Positions 26,932 through 37,622 of a DNA stretch of 39,397 bases are shown piece by piece. The DNA is taken from positions 1-39,397 of the forward strand of contig PLLL01000042.1 of NCBI GenBank assembly GCA_003141235.1, read 5' to 3'. Both the position numbers and the translations under genes were made by a program. The DNA comes from Dehalococcoidia bacterium. GTDB taxonomy: Bacteria > Chloroflexota > Dehalococcoidia > Dehalococcoidales > RBG-16-60-22. The first letter of the stretch is position 1. Each line of letters begins with the position of its first letter. The notes below the pieces were generated by a model, which saw only the letters and a list, made by a program, of their open reading frames with translations, was not told the origin of the DNA and did no database searches.

Positions 26932-28101
26932 TTATTTAAGTAAATTCATGAGGTAAACAAGCGCATGGTTACTGGTTCTACGGACGACCTGCGGTGGTTT
27001 CCCCGGGTAATCCACCGTAACGGTCTGAGCGCCGGACGCCATGTGTACGGCGACAAAAGCGCGGCCTCCTGCTCTCTTACCCCTAGTTACATAAGATCCC
27101 TCTATTGCCATGCCGATGTCCGCTTTAAATTGAGTCCGCACCGCATCGGCCCTGGCAGAGGCTATCGCGGCGCTGGTTTCGCCGGGGCTAACGGGGAGGA
27201 TAATACCTCCCTTAAAGAAGCTCGGGCTATCGGGGTCTCCGGATAGAGAATAAGCCAGCATACCGCCCGTGAACGATTCGCTGACGGCTAAAGTCATCTT
27301 TTTGGCACCCAGCAGCCGGCTGATTTCCCCTTCCATGGTCATGGAATCAACGCCCCAGATTTTATTACCTATGATTTGCCTGATTTCGGCTTCACGGGCA
27401 AGCAGCATTTTCCGCGCTGCCGCTTCGGTTGTGGCTTTAGCAGTGATTCGCAGGTTGATGCCGTCCTGTCGGGCATACATTGCCAGTGTGGGATTACTCG
27501 CCGATAGATAAGGGGACATGAGCTGATCTACTTTAGCCTCCGCGAACTCCCAGACTTTTAATGTCCTCGATAGAATAATGGCGTCGCTGCTGGTTTTCAA
27601 ACGGGGAAGCACCTGCAGCTGCCACATTTCCTGCATTTCACCGGGGGGGCCGGGCATCGTGACAATGATTTTTCCTTCTTTCTCTACCCACCAGCCCGGC
27701 GCGGTACCGGAGGCGTTACGCAGGGGCGTCGCCGAAGGTATGAGCGTGGCCTGCCGTAAATTATTTTCCGGCATTTCTACGCCTCGCCCGGCGAAATAGG
27801 TCGTTATTTCCTGCTTTAAACCTTCGTCAACGGCCAGATTTTCTCCCAGCATGCCAGCGATAACGATACGAGTGATATCTCCTTGTGTCGGACCAAGTCC
27901 GCCGGTGATAAATATAATGTCAGACCGTTCCCAGGCCTGCTTAAGGACTCCGGTAAACCGCTTTAAATTATCACCGACTGTAGAAGTGTAGTAAAGGTCT
28001 ATGCCCAGCGTCGCCAGTTGTCCGGCGATATAAGGGGTATTGGTATCGGTTATTTCCCCCAGGAGCAGTTCCGTGCCGCTGGTAATTATCTCGGCTTTCA
28101 T
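26932..28101 (-). CDS. cinA: CinA family protein (competence/damage-inducible; nicotinamide-nucleotide amidase type)
   Basis: MKAEIITSGTELLLGEITDTNTPYIAGQLA, FITGGLGPTQGDITR, VTMPGPPGEM, VSESFTGGMLAYSLS. Confidence 0.92.
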   Translation of the reverse strand: MKAEIITSGTELLLGEITDTNTPYIAGQLATLGIDLYYTSTVGDNLKRFTGVLKQAWERSDIIFITGGLGPTQGDITRIVIAGMLGENLAVDEGLKQEITTYFAGRGVEMPENNLRQATLIPSATPLRNASGTAPGWWVEKEGKIIVTMPGPPGEMQEMWQLQVLPRLKTSSDAIILSRTLKVWEFAEAKVDQLMSPYLSASNPTLAMYARQDGINLRITAKATTEAAARKMLLAREAEIRQIIGNKIWGVDSMTMEGEISRLLGAKKMTLAVSESFTGGMLAYSLSGDPDSPSFFKGGIILPVSPGETSAAIASARADAVRTQFKADIGMAIEGSYVTRGKRAGGRAFVAVHMASGAQTVTVDYPGKPPQVVRRTSNHALVYLMNLLK

Positions 28102-28312
28102 GTTAATACGGCTCCCCAAATCATCGTGTGCTATTTCCTGATTACATCTTCATTATCTATTAAATGCTTTAAATGCTCAAGTATTACGGCGCCCAACACT
28201 ACTGCTATCGATTAACAATTGTTAACCACCTGTAAAAGATGGTAGGATAAAAGCCAGATTCCAGTAACCGGCAAACATTTTCTAATATAAAAACGGCTCA
28301 AGGAGGTTTAAC

Positions 28313-28921
28313 ATGGAAGAGAAAATCGTCTATTTTGAAGAACCGGGGATTAATAACACGGAAACCACCCTGCGTCTGGCCAGCGAACGGGCTAAAGCCC
28401 GCGGCATCAAGAAAATCGTTATCGCCTCAACGCGCGGTGATACGGCGCGCCAGGCCGCCGAGCTATGGGCCGGTACGGGTATAAAAATGGTCGTGGTGCC
28501 CCACCAGTACGGTTTCATGAGCGGCACCCAGCGCTTCCCCGCGGAGCTGGTTACTCAGCTCAATCAAAAGGGGCATAAGGTTCATTTCGGTACAATGCTG
28601 TTCCATACCGAGCACCTTTACGGCTCGGAGACTCCGCGGGTACTGGCCAATCTGCTGCGAACGTTCTGCCAGGGAATGAAGGTCTGCGTGGAAATCACTT
28701 TAATGGCCGTGGACGGCGGCCATGTGGCCCCCGGCGAGCAGGTCGTCGTCGTGGCGGGGACAGGCCGCGGGGCCGATACCGCTATAGTGGCTATAGCTTC
28801 CTCCTCAACGCGCCTCCCCGAGCTTCACATCACAGAAATTATCTGCAAACCTCTCCAGACCAAGACGATGATGCCACCACCGCCGCAGATGCCCTCTTCT
28901 CCACCCGAAAAGAAAGCTTAA
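28313..28921 (+). CDS. Pyruvate kinase C-terminal (alpha/beta)-like domain protein
   Basis: TLRLASERAKARGIKKIVIASTRGDTARQAAELWAG...EQVVVVAGTGRGADTAIV; no catalytic PK barrel. Confidence 0.75.
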   Translation: MEEKIVYFEEPGINNTETTLRLASERAKARGIKKIVIASTRGDTARQAAELWAGTGIKMVVVPHQYGFMSGTQRFPAELVTQLNQKGHKVHFGTMLFHTEHLYGSETPRVLANLLRTFCQGMKVCVEITLMAVDGGHVAPGEQVVVVAGTGRGADTAIVAIASSSTRLPELHITEIICKPLQTKTMMPPPPQMPSSPPEKKA

Positions 28922-28969
28922 GGTAAAGTACCTTCCCTGAATAATGAAAAAGGGGCAAAGAATTTAAGC

Positions 28970-29767
28970 GTGCTGAAAATCATCGTTTGTGTCAAGGTAG
29001 TTACCGACCCTGAGGCTCCCGCATCGACTTTTAAAATCGATCCTACCGGGCATAAAGTCCTCCCCGGCCAGGGAGTCCCGCCGGTCTTGAATCCTTATGA
29101 TGAAAACGCCCTCGAGGCAGCCCTGAAAATCAAGCAGCAGAGCGGGGCAAAAATAACCATTATCAGCGCCGGTAAAAATATACCTAAGGCGATTATTAAA
29201 AAAGCTCTGGCCGTGGGCGCTGATGACCTTATCGTCATCGAGGATACGGCGCTGGAGGATATCGACAGTTTTACTACCGCCAGCGTCCTGGCCGCCGCTA
29301 TCAGGAAAGCCGGGGAATACGACCTCATCCTTACCGGCCGGATGGCCTCAGATACCAATGCCGGGCAGGTCGGGACGGTGCTAGCCGGACTCCTCGGCAT
29401 CCCCGCCGTTACCGTAGCGCGGAAAATAGAGGCTAGAGACGGCAGCGTGCAGGTAGAGCAGGTGCTTAATGACGGTTATGAGGTAATAGAAACTGCCTTT
29501 CCCTGCCTGGTGACGGTCAGTAGTGAAATCGGAGAACTGCGTACGGCCAGCGTCAAAGGGCTTATGGCGGCACAGAAACAGCCGTTCACCGCCTGGAAAG
29601 TCAGCGACCTGGCTACGGAGATACCCAAAAATCGGCAGAAATCATTAAAGCTCTTCATACCGGAACGAAAGGTGCAATGCGAGCTGGTAACGGGCGAAAC
29701 GCCGGAGGAAGCGGGGGCTAATCTGGCCCTGAAAATGAGGGAAGCCGGGAAATGGAGCGGCAAATGA
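28970..29767 (+). CDS. etfB: Electron transfer flavoprotein beta subunit
   Basis: MLKIIVCVKVVTDPE, NPYDENALEAALKIK, ILTGRMASDTNAGQVGTVLAGLLGIPAVT, PCLVTVSSEIGELRTASVKGLMAAQKQ. Confidence 0.92.
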   Translation: MLKIIVCVKVVTDPEAPASTFKIDPTGHKVLPGQGVPPVLNPYDENALEAALKIKQQSGAKITIISAGKNIPKAIIKKALAVGADDLIVIEDTALEDIDSFTTASVLAAAIRKAGEYDLILTGRMASDTNAGQVGTVLAGLLGIPAVTVARKIEARDGSVQVEQVLNDGYEVIETAFPCLVTVSSEIGELRTASVKGLMAAQKQPFTAWKVSDLATEIPKNRQKSLKLFIPERKVQCELVTGETPEEAGANLALKMREAGKWSGK

Positions 29768-30096
29768 AAATCAGCGATAAAATAAAATGCCCTACCTTCC
29801 CCTGCATGGATGTAGATAAAGATGCCTATTCCCTACCGTCCGCAGATATATAAGGAACCCATCCCCCGACCCCTTCCCTTACGCTTGCGGAACAGATAAT
29901 CCGACCCATATTATACCGTTCCTAATGGAGTTAGACATGCGATCAGGACACAAGTAGCCAATTATGTACCCAGCATAGTAACGGCTAGGAGATGACTTTT
30001 GTTTTCATGAGCATGCTTCTGCCTCTGGACGATAAAGAGATGATGCAAATTCAAGTAACGTCTGATAGTTCTATGGTTTTTGTGAGTAAGTTAGTC

Positions 30097-30420
30097 TTAC
30101 TTAAGGGATGTTTCTGCGTCTAATAACCACTCTGGCCTCACCTTTAAAGCTCGGGCAAGAGCAAGCACTTCAATGTCAGATATCGGGCGCTGCCCATTCT
30201 CCAGTTTTGATAAACCGGATTGGTCTATGCTCATATTCTGTAACTGTAAACGCGCTACCAGGTCATTTTGAGTGATTATCGGCTTTGCGGCTTTTCGAGC
30301 CTCGCGGACGCGTGCGCCGACGATATTCTTCTTTTCCACAAAGAAAATAATAAAAGATATGCTCATAGATAATATTCTCTTACAGCATATTTTGTTGTAT
30401 AATAGGTAATAATCTTCCAT
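30097..30420 (-). CDS. XRE-family HTH transcriptional regulator
   Basis: ITQNDLVARLQLQNMSIDQSGLSKLENGQRPISDIEVLALARALKV; start codon uncertain. Confidence 0.85.
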   Translation of the reverse strand: MEDYYLLYNKICCKRILSMSISFIIFFVEKKNIVGARVREARKAAKPIITQNDLVARLQLQNMSIDQSGLSKLENGQRPISDIEVLALARALKVRPEWLLDAETSLK

Positions 30421-30438
30421 ATCGAGCGAATAGGATTC

Positions 30439-30858
30439 ATGAAAATCACAAGTACAAGAGGGGATTGGACAGGCCTATCTTACTGGAAGGACTGCTCGTA
30501 CCGGGTTGACCATTTCTCTACTCCGGACGGCTGGGAATTTGGCTTTGATGTAGTTTACAGGTTGGTTTTCAACACTTCGGAAATTAACCTGATCGAGCGC
30601 TGCAGGACCTCTCTAAAGGATGTATTCGGCCTTTCGGATTCGCATTACGACCTGAATCAGCAACCTCAAGCAGGTAATAGTGTTTTCTGGAGGGTTTACT
30701 GGGACAGGAAGGGGTTTGAGCTTGACCTTTTAAAGCAATGTGAGATTAAGCTTAATGTGATTGCCGAGGCTGCGAACATCAGAATAACGATCCTGGAGAT
30801 GGCAATAATACCCAGATCTTTAGATCATATACGCAAGTTAGTAGAATTGAATAAATGA
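30439..30858 (+). CDS. Hypothetical protein divergent from the XRE regulator
   Basis: 139-aa ORF, no family recognised (possible LAGLIDADG-like or other fold not supported). Confidence 0.6.
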   Translation: MKITSTRGDWTGLSYWKDCSYRVDHFSTPDGWEFGFDVVYRLVFNTSEINLIERCRTSLKDVFGLSDSHYDLNQQPQAGNSVFWRVYWDRKGFELDLLKQCEIKLNVIAEAANIRITILEMAIIPRSLDHIRKLVELNK

Positions 30859-31442
30859 ATGGACTGTGTATGCTGCTGACCTGGTGGGCTCTTGGTCATT
30901 AATCACAAGATGAAGATTGAGGGAGCAGATAACAGTTGCCGACATGCATTGGGATATGTGACCACATTGTGAATCTATCCTTGATTTTAATAATTTGGGC
31001 TGATGCTTAGGGTAAGATACCATGAGGCGGTCCGTTGAAAGTCCGCCCATTATGGATTCCCAATACTGCGAGTAGACAATGGATATATCTCTTCAGATTT
31101 TGAGGCTGGTTCGAGTCCCCTTCGGTCCACCAAAGGGGACTTTTCCACAGCAAAACATTGAAGCTTTCTTTGAATTGGTCATTAGCTCCTCAGTTAAATA
31201 GAATCCCCCTCCGGTTTAGTCTTCATAGCGGCAGCACAAACACTTATGGTAACAATAAGATGTTTTGTGATCTAATGTTTCCCCTTCTCGTTAGACTTTG
31301 TCCGGGTTCCTTATGATGTCGAACTCACCATGCGGCAATCCTCGAGGTAGCCCTGCCGGATCTGGTGACTTATGAGACTGAATTGGACACCGCCATCCCC
31401 TTCCCCTTTACATTCATTAGTTAAGGTGCTAAACTATTATTT

Positions 31443-31946
31443 ATGACCACAGAGAGGCAGAAATTCGATCAGCTTTTAGACCTTTTTGAGCAAGTGAAGG
31501 CTAAATTAGAGTTGGTCCATACCCCCACCCGGGATTATGAGACCGGTTTTCCTCTTTATAAAGTCGAAATTCACACCATCCAGCTTATCGGAAACAACCC
31601 GGGTATCAATAGCACTGATTTAGCCGCGCGGATGGGAGTGACTAAGAGTGCCGTCTCTCAAACGGAAAATAAATTGCTCAAAAAGGGACTCATCCGGAAA
31701 ACCCACTTGCCGACTGACGCCAGGGAGTCCGCTCTGGAACTGACAGATCTCGGGTGGAAGGGCTTTCACGCCCATGAAGGATTCCACACTCAGATTTATG
31801 CAGCTGTCCGTCAGCACTTCGGGGAGTCGTTCGAAACTAAATTAGATACCTTTGGGATAGCCATGGTGGATTTAAATAAAATTCTGACGCGGTATGCGCA
31901 GCAAAGTGTACAATGTTTGAAAAATAAGCCGACCGGCAATAATTAA
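31443..31946 (+). CDS. MarR-family transcriptional regulator
   Basis: NNPGINSTDLAARMGVTKSAVSQTENKLLKKGLIRKTHLPTDARESALELTDLG. Confidence 0.9.
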   Translation: MTTERQKFDQLLDLFEQVKAKLELVHTPTRDYETGFPLYKVEIHTIQLIGNNPGINSTDLAARMGVTKSAVSQTENKLLKKGLIRKTHLPTDARESALELTDLGWKGFHAHEGFHTQIYAAVRQHFGESFETKLDTFGIAMVDLNKILTRYAQQSVQCLKNKPTGNN

Positions 31947-32107
31947 AATAATAGGTTATGGATATGGTGCGAAAGCTGAGTCACTTTAACCAGTGTCTTT
32001 TCTGATTAGACCCTTTCTGAAAGAACTTAGCCTCATTCGATGTCCTAATTCCCTCTCTTTATTATTTTTAGCCTTGGTTGATTGTTGTCATAAAGGAGAA
32101 TGTTTTT

Positions 32108-33679
32108 GTGGAAACTGCTATAACTAAGGGGTATTCCAAACGCTGGATCGGGCTGGTTTTCCTGGGTGTGGCGTTACTGATTATCAGTATTGATAACACT
32201 GTTCTCAACGTTGCCTTGCCCTCCATTGCCAATCAGCTAGGTGCAAGCTCCAGCGGGTTACAGTGGATTGTCGATTCTTATACCCTGGTGTTTGCTGCTA
32301 TGTTACTTACTGCCGGGTCGGTGGGTGACCGCACCGGCCGCAAACGAGCTCTTCAGGTAGGGCAGATCATCTTCGGCATCGGGTCGCTCGCCTGTGCTTT
32401 ATCCACCTCGGAGGGCATGCTCATCGGCTTCCGGGCTTTCCTGGGCATCGGCGGCGCTATCATTATGCCGTCCACCCTTTCTATTATCACCGCTACTTTC
32501 CATGACCCCAGAGAGCGGGCCCAAGCTATTGCCATTTGGGCTGGAATCTTCGGGCTGGGTTCCGGTGTCGGTCCGGTTATTGCCGGTGGCTTGTTGGAGC
32601 ACTTTTCCTGGAGTTCAGTCTTTTTTATCAACCTGCCGGTTGTCGCTATCGGCTTGGTCGGGGTGCATTTCTTTGTCCAGGAGTCTCGTGATGAGAACGC
32701 CCCGCGCACGGATGTCCCCGGACTGCTGATGTCCATTGTCGGCTTGTTCGCCCTGGTTTACGGCATTATCCAGGCCGGTCGAGGAAGCTGGACGGATGGG
32801 GATGTGTTATGGTCGTTGGGCACTGCCGTCGTGGTGCTGGGGCTTTTTGTCTGGTGGGAAAGACGCTCACCTACGGCCATGATGCCAATGAGGCTGTTCA
32901 AAAATATGTCCTTTACCGGAGCCAATATTGCCCTGGCTCTGGTGATGTTCGCTATGTTCGGCTCGTTATTTTTTATGGGCCAGTATTTTCAATCGGTGCA
33001 GGGTTACAGTCCGCTTCAGGCCGGATTACGCATTCTGCCGATGGCTCCCATAATTATGATTGTCGCTGTCAGTTCAGCCCGTATCGCGCAGAGCATCGGG
33101 ATTAAGTTGTGCGTCGGCCTCGGCATTCTGATCGCTGCCGGCGGTCTCTATTATGTTTCGCAAATAGTCCAGGTTGATACTCCCTACTGGGAGCTATTGA
33201 TCGCTATGGTCGTTCTCTCATCAGGCATGGCTATGGCCATGAGCCCGGCGACTAATTCCATTATGGGTTCTGTGCCGGTTAATAAAGCCGGTGTCGGCTC
33301 GGCTATGAATAATACCCTGCGTCAGGTCGGCGGCGCGCTGGGTGTGGCGGTCCTGGGGACATTAATGAATAATACCTATGTAGCTAAAGTCAACGCCGCT
33401 CTGGCGGGTAATCCTCAGGCCGGCCTGCCGGCTCAAGCTCTGGATACTATTCGCAGCGGCATCCAGGCGGCTCATATCGTCGCCGAGCGCCTCGGCAATA
33501 CCGCCCTCGCCACGAATATTATCAATGTCACCAACAACGCCTTCGTCGCCGGCATGAAGGATGCCTTGGTAATCGGCGCCATTATTACCGCGGTTGCCGC
33601 GCTGGTGACTCTGATTATCCTGCCTTCTCGCATTCGTCCGGCAGCCCCCGAAAAACAACCGGATAGGGACAAATCTTAA
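32108..33679 (+). CDS. DHA2-family (EmrB/QacA-type) MFS drug exporter
   Basis: ISIDNTVLNVALPSIANQLGAS, QWIVDSYTLVFAAMLLTAGSVGDRTGRKRAL; GTG start at 32108 preceded by AAGGAGAA. Confidence 0.92.
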   Translation: METAITKGYSKRWIGLVFLGVALLIISIDNTVLNVALPSIANQLGASSSGLQWIVDSYTLVFAAMLLTAGSVGDRTGRKRALQVGQIIFGIGSLACALSTSEGMLIGFRAFLGIGGAIIMPSTLSIITATFHDPRERAQAIAIWAGIFGLGSGVGPVIAGGLLEHFSWSSVFFINLPVVAIGLVGVHFFVQESRDENAPRTDVPGLLMSIVGLFALVYGIIQAGRGSWTDGDVLWSLGTAVVVLGLFVWWERRSPTAMMPMRLFKNMSFTGANIALALVMFAMFGSLFFMGQYFQSVQGYSPLQAGLRILPMAPIIMIVAVSSARIAQSIGIKLCVGLGILIAAGGLYYVSQIVQVDTPYWELLIAMVVLSSGMAMAMSPATNSIMGSVPVNKAGVGSAMNNTLRQVGGALGVAVLGTLMNNTYVAKVNAALAGNPQAGLPAQALDTIRSGIQAAHIVAERLGNTALATNIINVTNNAFVAGMKDALVIGAIITAVAALVTLIILPSRIRPAAPEKQPDRDKS

Positions 33680-33826
33680 GATTTATCCTTTAAATGCGAC
33701 GAAGATGATGTGCCTTTGATAGTAACCGAGTTTATTCACAAATAACAACGGTAAATGCTTATTAAGGACCTACTCCTTAAAGGTAACAAGTTGAAGGATT
33801 GTTATGCTACGTTTACAAGTCGCTTA

Positions 33827-36800
33827 TTAAATAATTGGCCATTGAGGAATGACTTGGTCAATCTCTGCCATGAGCCGGATGGTCTCTTTCAGGGCTACGA
33901 CTATCTTCTGGTAGTGGGTTGAGTCATCAACACCTATTTTCCGGCCTTTTCTGTCCTTCAGCCATTTATGACACACCTGGTAGCCGCCGATGTGGAAGTT
34001 CCAGACCTCCGGCGGCACGCCCTCAAAATACTGTGTCTTGTTGATGTAAACTCGCTGGGTTTTTTCGTCGTAGGCGACTTTATCAACCTCATTGGAGCCG
34101 GTAACGGGGTATTTGGTAATAAGCTTATTGAGAGAAGGTGACTCCATCAGGTGTAGCGTTACTAGCTCGGTGCCTTTCTCCGCCAAATTCTTGAAAAGAT
34201 CTTTATCCGAAGTAAGCGGCAGGCGCGGGAAGTCTATCTTTAGAAACTCCGCATACCGGCTGCGGTAGGTGGGTGCATGGAACACGGCATAAGCGTAATT
34301 GAAGATGTCTTCCGGCCCGTAGGTCTTTTTCAGATCTCCCTTGCCGTCTCCGATGAATGTCAGTCCCAGCTTGGTAGAGAATTCTTTAATGAACTCCGGG
34401 TTCAGGTTGGCGCGGCGATGCCCACCATCCAACTGCATCTCGCCTTCAGCGGGGTAAAGATAGAGGGGAAAAACAAACGCGTTGTTTGATGTATTTGGTG
34501 ATAGTAAAATGACTTCGGATATGGTCTTAGAAACAAGAGTATGCTGATAGGTTTCACCTTTCGTCATTCGAGAAGTTATAAGTGCAATATTATCTCCTGC
34601 AAGCATGTGGCGCATGACTCTCTCACGGCGATGTACCGCAACATTTGGATTATATACTGTCCAGCGTATGTCGAATGGTCTGTATAATATTGGCTTTATT
34701 TCTTTTGCCCATTCACTCGCAGATAGCTCGTGCTTGGCGCGTTCATAGTTCCATTGCGCTTGGCTACAAAGGCGAAATAAATTTCGTGCTTCATCTTCAG
34801 AATTAGTCTCTATAAGACGGTTCACTTTATTTTTAGCTTCATCGGCGTTCCAAGAGATTGCAAATTCATCATGAGTTGTTACGATACCAGGGGCTGGATC
34901 GCCATTTTGATTCATAATATCGGGGAGCTTCCAACCCTGCATGTATTCAGCCAAATCGGTTTCGTCTCTCTTAACGAATAGGTAATATGGGCTGTGAGGC
35001 TTAAGCTCTTCCCATACTGTATCATTAACATTAGTCTCGAAAAGAGTTTGATACTTCCCTACTCTAAGTCCCCAGAGGTCAGCGTAATGTACTTTGGCCT
35101 TCTTTTTACTTCCCGGTTCTTTAACTAGTAAACAGATAGATACCCCCTGCTGGATATCAAATACATTTTCGTCTTTACTACCTTCTGGAGTAATTTCTTT
35201 CTTCTTGGAGTTCCCATGTAGGTTAAGAATGTAAATATCAGTGAAACTGCTCATGAGAGACTGACGCATGCCACGAAAAGTAGGATTGTCCAGGTATGCA
35301 TGATTAGTAATATAGCCCAGAATGCCTTGCCCAGTTCGCTCTATTCGCCACTGCCCGAAAGCAAGAAACTTCACATAGTCATCTTGGAGCCATTTTGCCT
35401 GGGCTGGCTTGTAAAGTTCGGGGCAGTCTTTTTTGTATGTTTCAACCAGTTGCTTTGCCCATTCACCTTTATTAGCTGAATGCCCGGAGTACGGCGGATT
35501 GCCCAGTACAACCATTATTGGTTCATCTTTTTTTACACGGGCAGCGGCGTTGGCTTCCTCGCTAATCCATTTTGCAAAGAGCGTCTCCGAGTGTTTAATA
35601 GCCTCGTCCAGCGTATTGGTCAGGTAGACGCCTAACCGTTCGTCACTCTGGAACTTATAGCCTGTCTCCTGCAATAAAAGCCCCAGCTTGAGGTGGGCCA
35701 CGGCGTAGGGAGCCATCAGCAACTCAAACCCGAAGATGCGCTTAAGCAGCTTTTCGGCTACGTAGTCATTCCACATCCCTTCCTGCCCGGCAAAGGACTG
35801 GCGAATTTCATTGATGACCATGTAGAGAAAGGTGGCCGTGCCAGTGGCCGGGTCGAGGATTAGGGTATTATCATCGGCCAGTCCCTGCGGCTTGTTAAAA
35901 CGGGTTTTCAGCAGGTGGTCGATAGACCGCACGATATAGCTAACTACCGGCTCCGGCGTGTAGTAAACGCCCCGCATTTCCCGCACTTTGGGGTCGTAGG
36001 CCTTCAGGAAGGTCTCATAGAAGTGCACCACCGGGTCTGCTTTACCGCTGTGCTTGCCGAAGTTCTTCAGTACTGCTTCCATATCCGCCTGCGCTAAAAT
36101 CTGTGCTAAATCATCCACCAGCCAGGCGATGCGGTCATCAAGTTCATAACCAGCGATATACTGGAATAACTTCCTGAGGAATGGATTGGTTTTAGGCAAG
36201 TTTTGAGCAGCGTCGAATCGGGTAAATTCCTTATTATCAGGGGCGGCGCAACGGGCAGCAAACAGCCCGTAGGCGATGGTCTGGGCATACATATCAGCGA
36301 ACTGCTCAACCGATAAATCAGGGATAAGATTATCACGGAAAGCTACCAACTGGCTATGCAGACTGCCGCTTTCCGGCTCTTTAGCGAAGGCGTTTATAAT
36401 CAAGTTACGAATCATATGCGCCAGGCGAGCCATGCGGAGAGCCAGGTCTTTCGGCGTACCAACGGCCTCGGCCTTATGTGCCAGAAACTCGGTTATAATC
36501 TCAGCAGTATCTTCTATTCCAGGCTTATCCCACTTGATTTTGCCTTCTTTGGTTGGCGTTCCCAGGCGGGCTTTTAGACGGCACTCACCATCTACGTACC
36601 AGCGGAACTCCAGATAATCGGTAAAAATAAGATTTGTGAGAGATTCTTTGTAACGCTTGAGCTGGTCGGACTTCTCCTCTTCATCCAGGCTCTTGCCGAT
36701 ATCCTTGGCTTCGATGTAGCCGATGGTGGTTACGCCTTTCCTGACAACGAAGTCGGGAGCGCCGCACTCGATATGTTTCGGCTCGTTGGTGGCAATAATA

Positions 36801-36931
36801 CCCGCTGACAAGCCTTCTATAAGGGTTTTCAGTGCCGGGCGGTGGGTATGTTCAGTAGCATTACCAGCTACCAGTTCCTTTTCAATGGTGTGTACATATT
36901 GAGCCAATAGCTTAAAATTCGCTTGGTTCAC
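33827..36931 (-). CDS. Type ISP/Type IIG-like single-chain restriction-modification enzyme (N6-adenine methylase)
   Basis: N-terminal nuclease-like PDFVVRKGVTTIGYIEAK, methylase motif I LDPATGTATFLYMVI, motif IV VVLGNPPYSGHS, C-terminal specificity region. Confidence 0.9.
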   Translation of the reverse strand: MNQANFKLLAQYVHTIEKELVAGNATEHTHRPALKTLIEGLSAGIIATNEPKHIECGAPDFVVRKGVTTIGYIEAKDIGKSLDEEEKSDQLKRYKESLTNLIFTDYLEFRWYVDGECRLKARLGTPTKEGKIKWDKPGIEDTAEIITEFLAHKAEAVGTPKDLALRMARLAHMIRNLIINAFAKEPESGSLHSQLVAFRDNLIPDLSVEQFADMYAQTIAYGLFAARCAAPDNKEFTRFDAAQNLPKTNPFLRKLFQYIAGYELDDRIAWLVDDLAQILAQADMEAVLKNFGKHSGKADPVVHFYETFLKAYDPKVREMRGVYYTPEPVVSYIVRSIDHLLKTRFNKPQGLADDNTLILDPATGTATFLYMVINEIRQSFAGQEGMWNDYVAEKLLKRIFGFELLMAPYAVAHLKLGLLLQETGYKFQSDERLGVYLTNTLDEAIKHSETLFAKWISEEANAAARVKKDEPIMVVLGNPPYSGHSANKGEWAKQLVETYKKDCPELYKPAQAKWLQDDYVKFLAFGQWRIERTGQGILGYITNHAYLDNPTFRGMRQSLMSSFTDIYILNLHGNSKKKEITPEGSKDENVFDIQQGVSICLLVKEPGSKKKAKVHYADLWGLRVGKYQTLFETNVNDTVWEELKPHSPYYLFVKRDETDLAEYMQGWKLPDIMNQNGDPAPGIVTTHDEFAISWNADEAKNKVNRLIETNSEDEARNLFRLCSQAQWNYERAKHELSASEWAKEIKPILYRPFDIRWTVYNPNVAVHRRERVMRHMLAGDNIALITSRMTKGETYQHTLVSKTISEVILLSPNTSNNAFVFPLYLYPAEGEMQLDGGHRRANLNPEFIKEFSTKLGLTFIGDGKGDLKKTYGPEDIFNYAYAVFHAPTYRSRYAEFLKIDFPRLPLTSDKDLFKNLAEKGTELVTLHLMESPSLNKLITKYPVTGSNEVDKVAYDEKTQRVYINKTQYFEGVPPEVWNFHIGGYQVCHKWLKDRKGRKIGVDDSTHYQKIVVALKETIRLMAEIDQVIPQWPII

Positions 36932-37622
36932 AATTTACTCCCACCGTTTTAGCTTCGATTTATCAGCATTATACTACATAATACGATACGGTGGTATACA
37001 TAAAGGCGTGTTGATCTGTGAAAATGACATTCATCGCTGGAAAGGCACAGACCACACAATGTAGCACATTTGTCTATGCCTGGACTAAGATTGCACATAA
37101 CTGACGATTGTTCAATATTATTTGGATGACCAATCCTCAGTTTTGTTCAACCGGCTCCACCCAACAAAAAGTCACATTGTGCCCTCAGAAGAACTAGCTC
37201 GTTTATCTATCCCCTGAGGGGTGTAAAATAGAAATAGAAAAACAAAAGGCACAGGAATGCACAGAATTTAGTTAACATGGTTGAATATTAGATTTTTGGG
37301 ATTAAAAGATGGACACTAAACTCTGGTAAGTTATCAAGTAACTTAATACACGATGAATTGTTAGCCGCAAACTTGTGCTGTACCCTGTTCTGGAATTCAC
37401 TTTACTTTAAATTTGATACAGCGAGTTTGGCCAGACTAACATGAAAATTACTTGTGTTCCCCAAATGAATTAGGTAATCTTAACAATATGAGATACCTTG
37501 CCAGAGACAATATAGCTTATAGGGTCAGAGGACTATCCTTTCCAACTGTTGATGGCAAATTTATGTGCAGGAAACTGACCTTGATAGGATTAGGTGTTGA
37601 GGAATGATGGAGAATTAGTCTT

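Noticed and set aside
31031-31118. Complete tRNA gene
   Set aside because: Only a 3'-like portion is visible; no complementary 5' acceptor strand, D-arm or anticodon arm could be built upstream.
31330-31410. Possible decayed etfB-like remnant (EVALPDLVTYETELDTAIPFPF)
   Set aside because: Resemblance to the etfB segment is too weak to support by eye.
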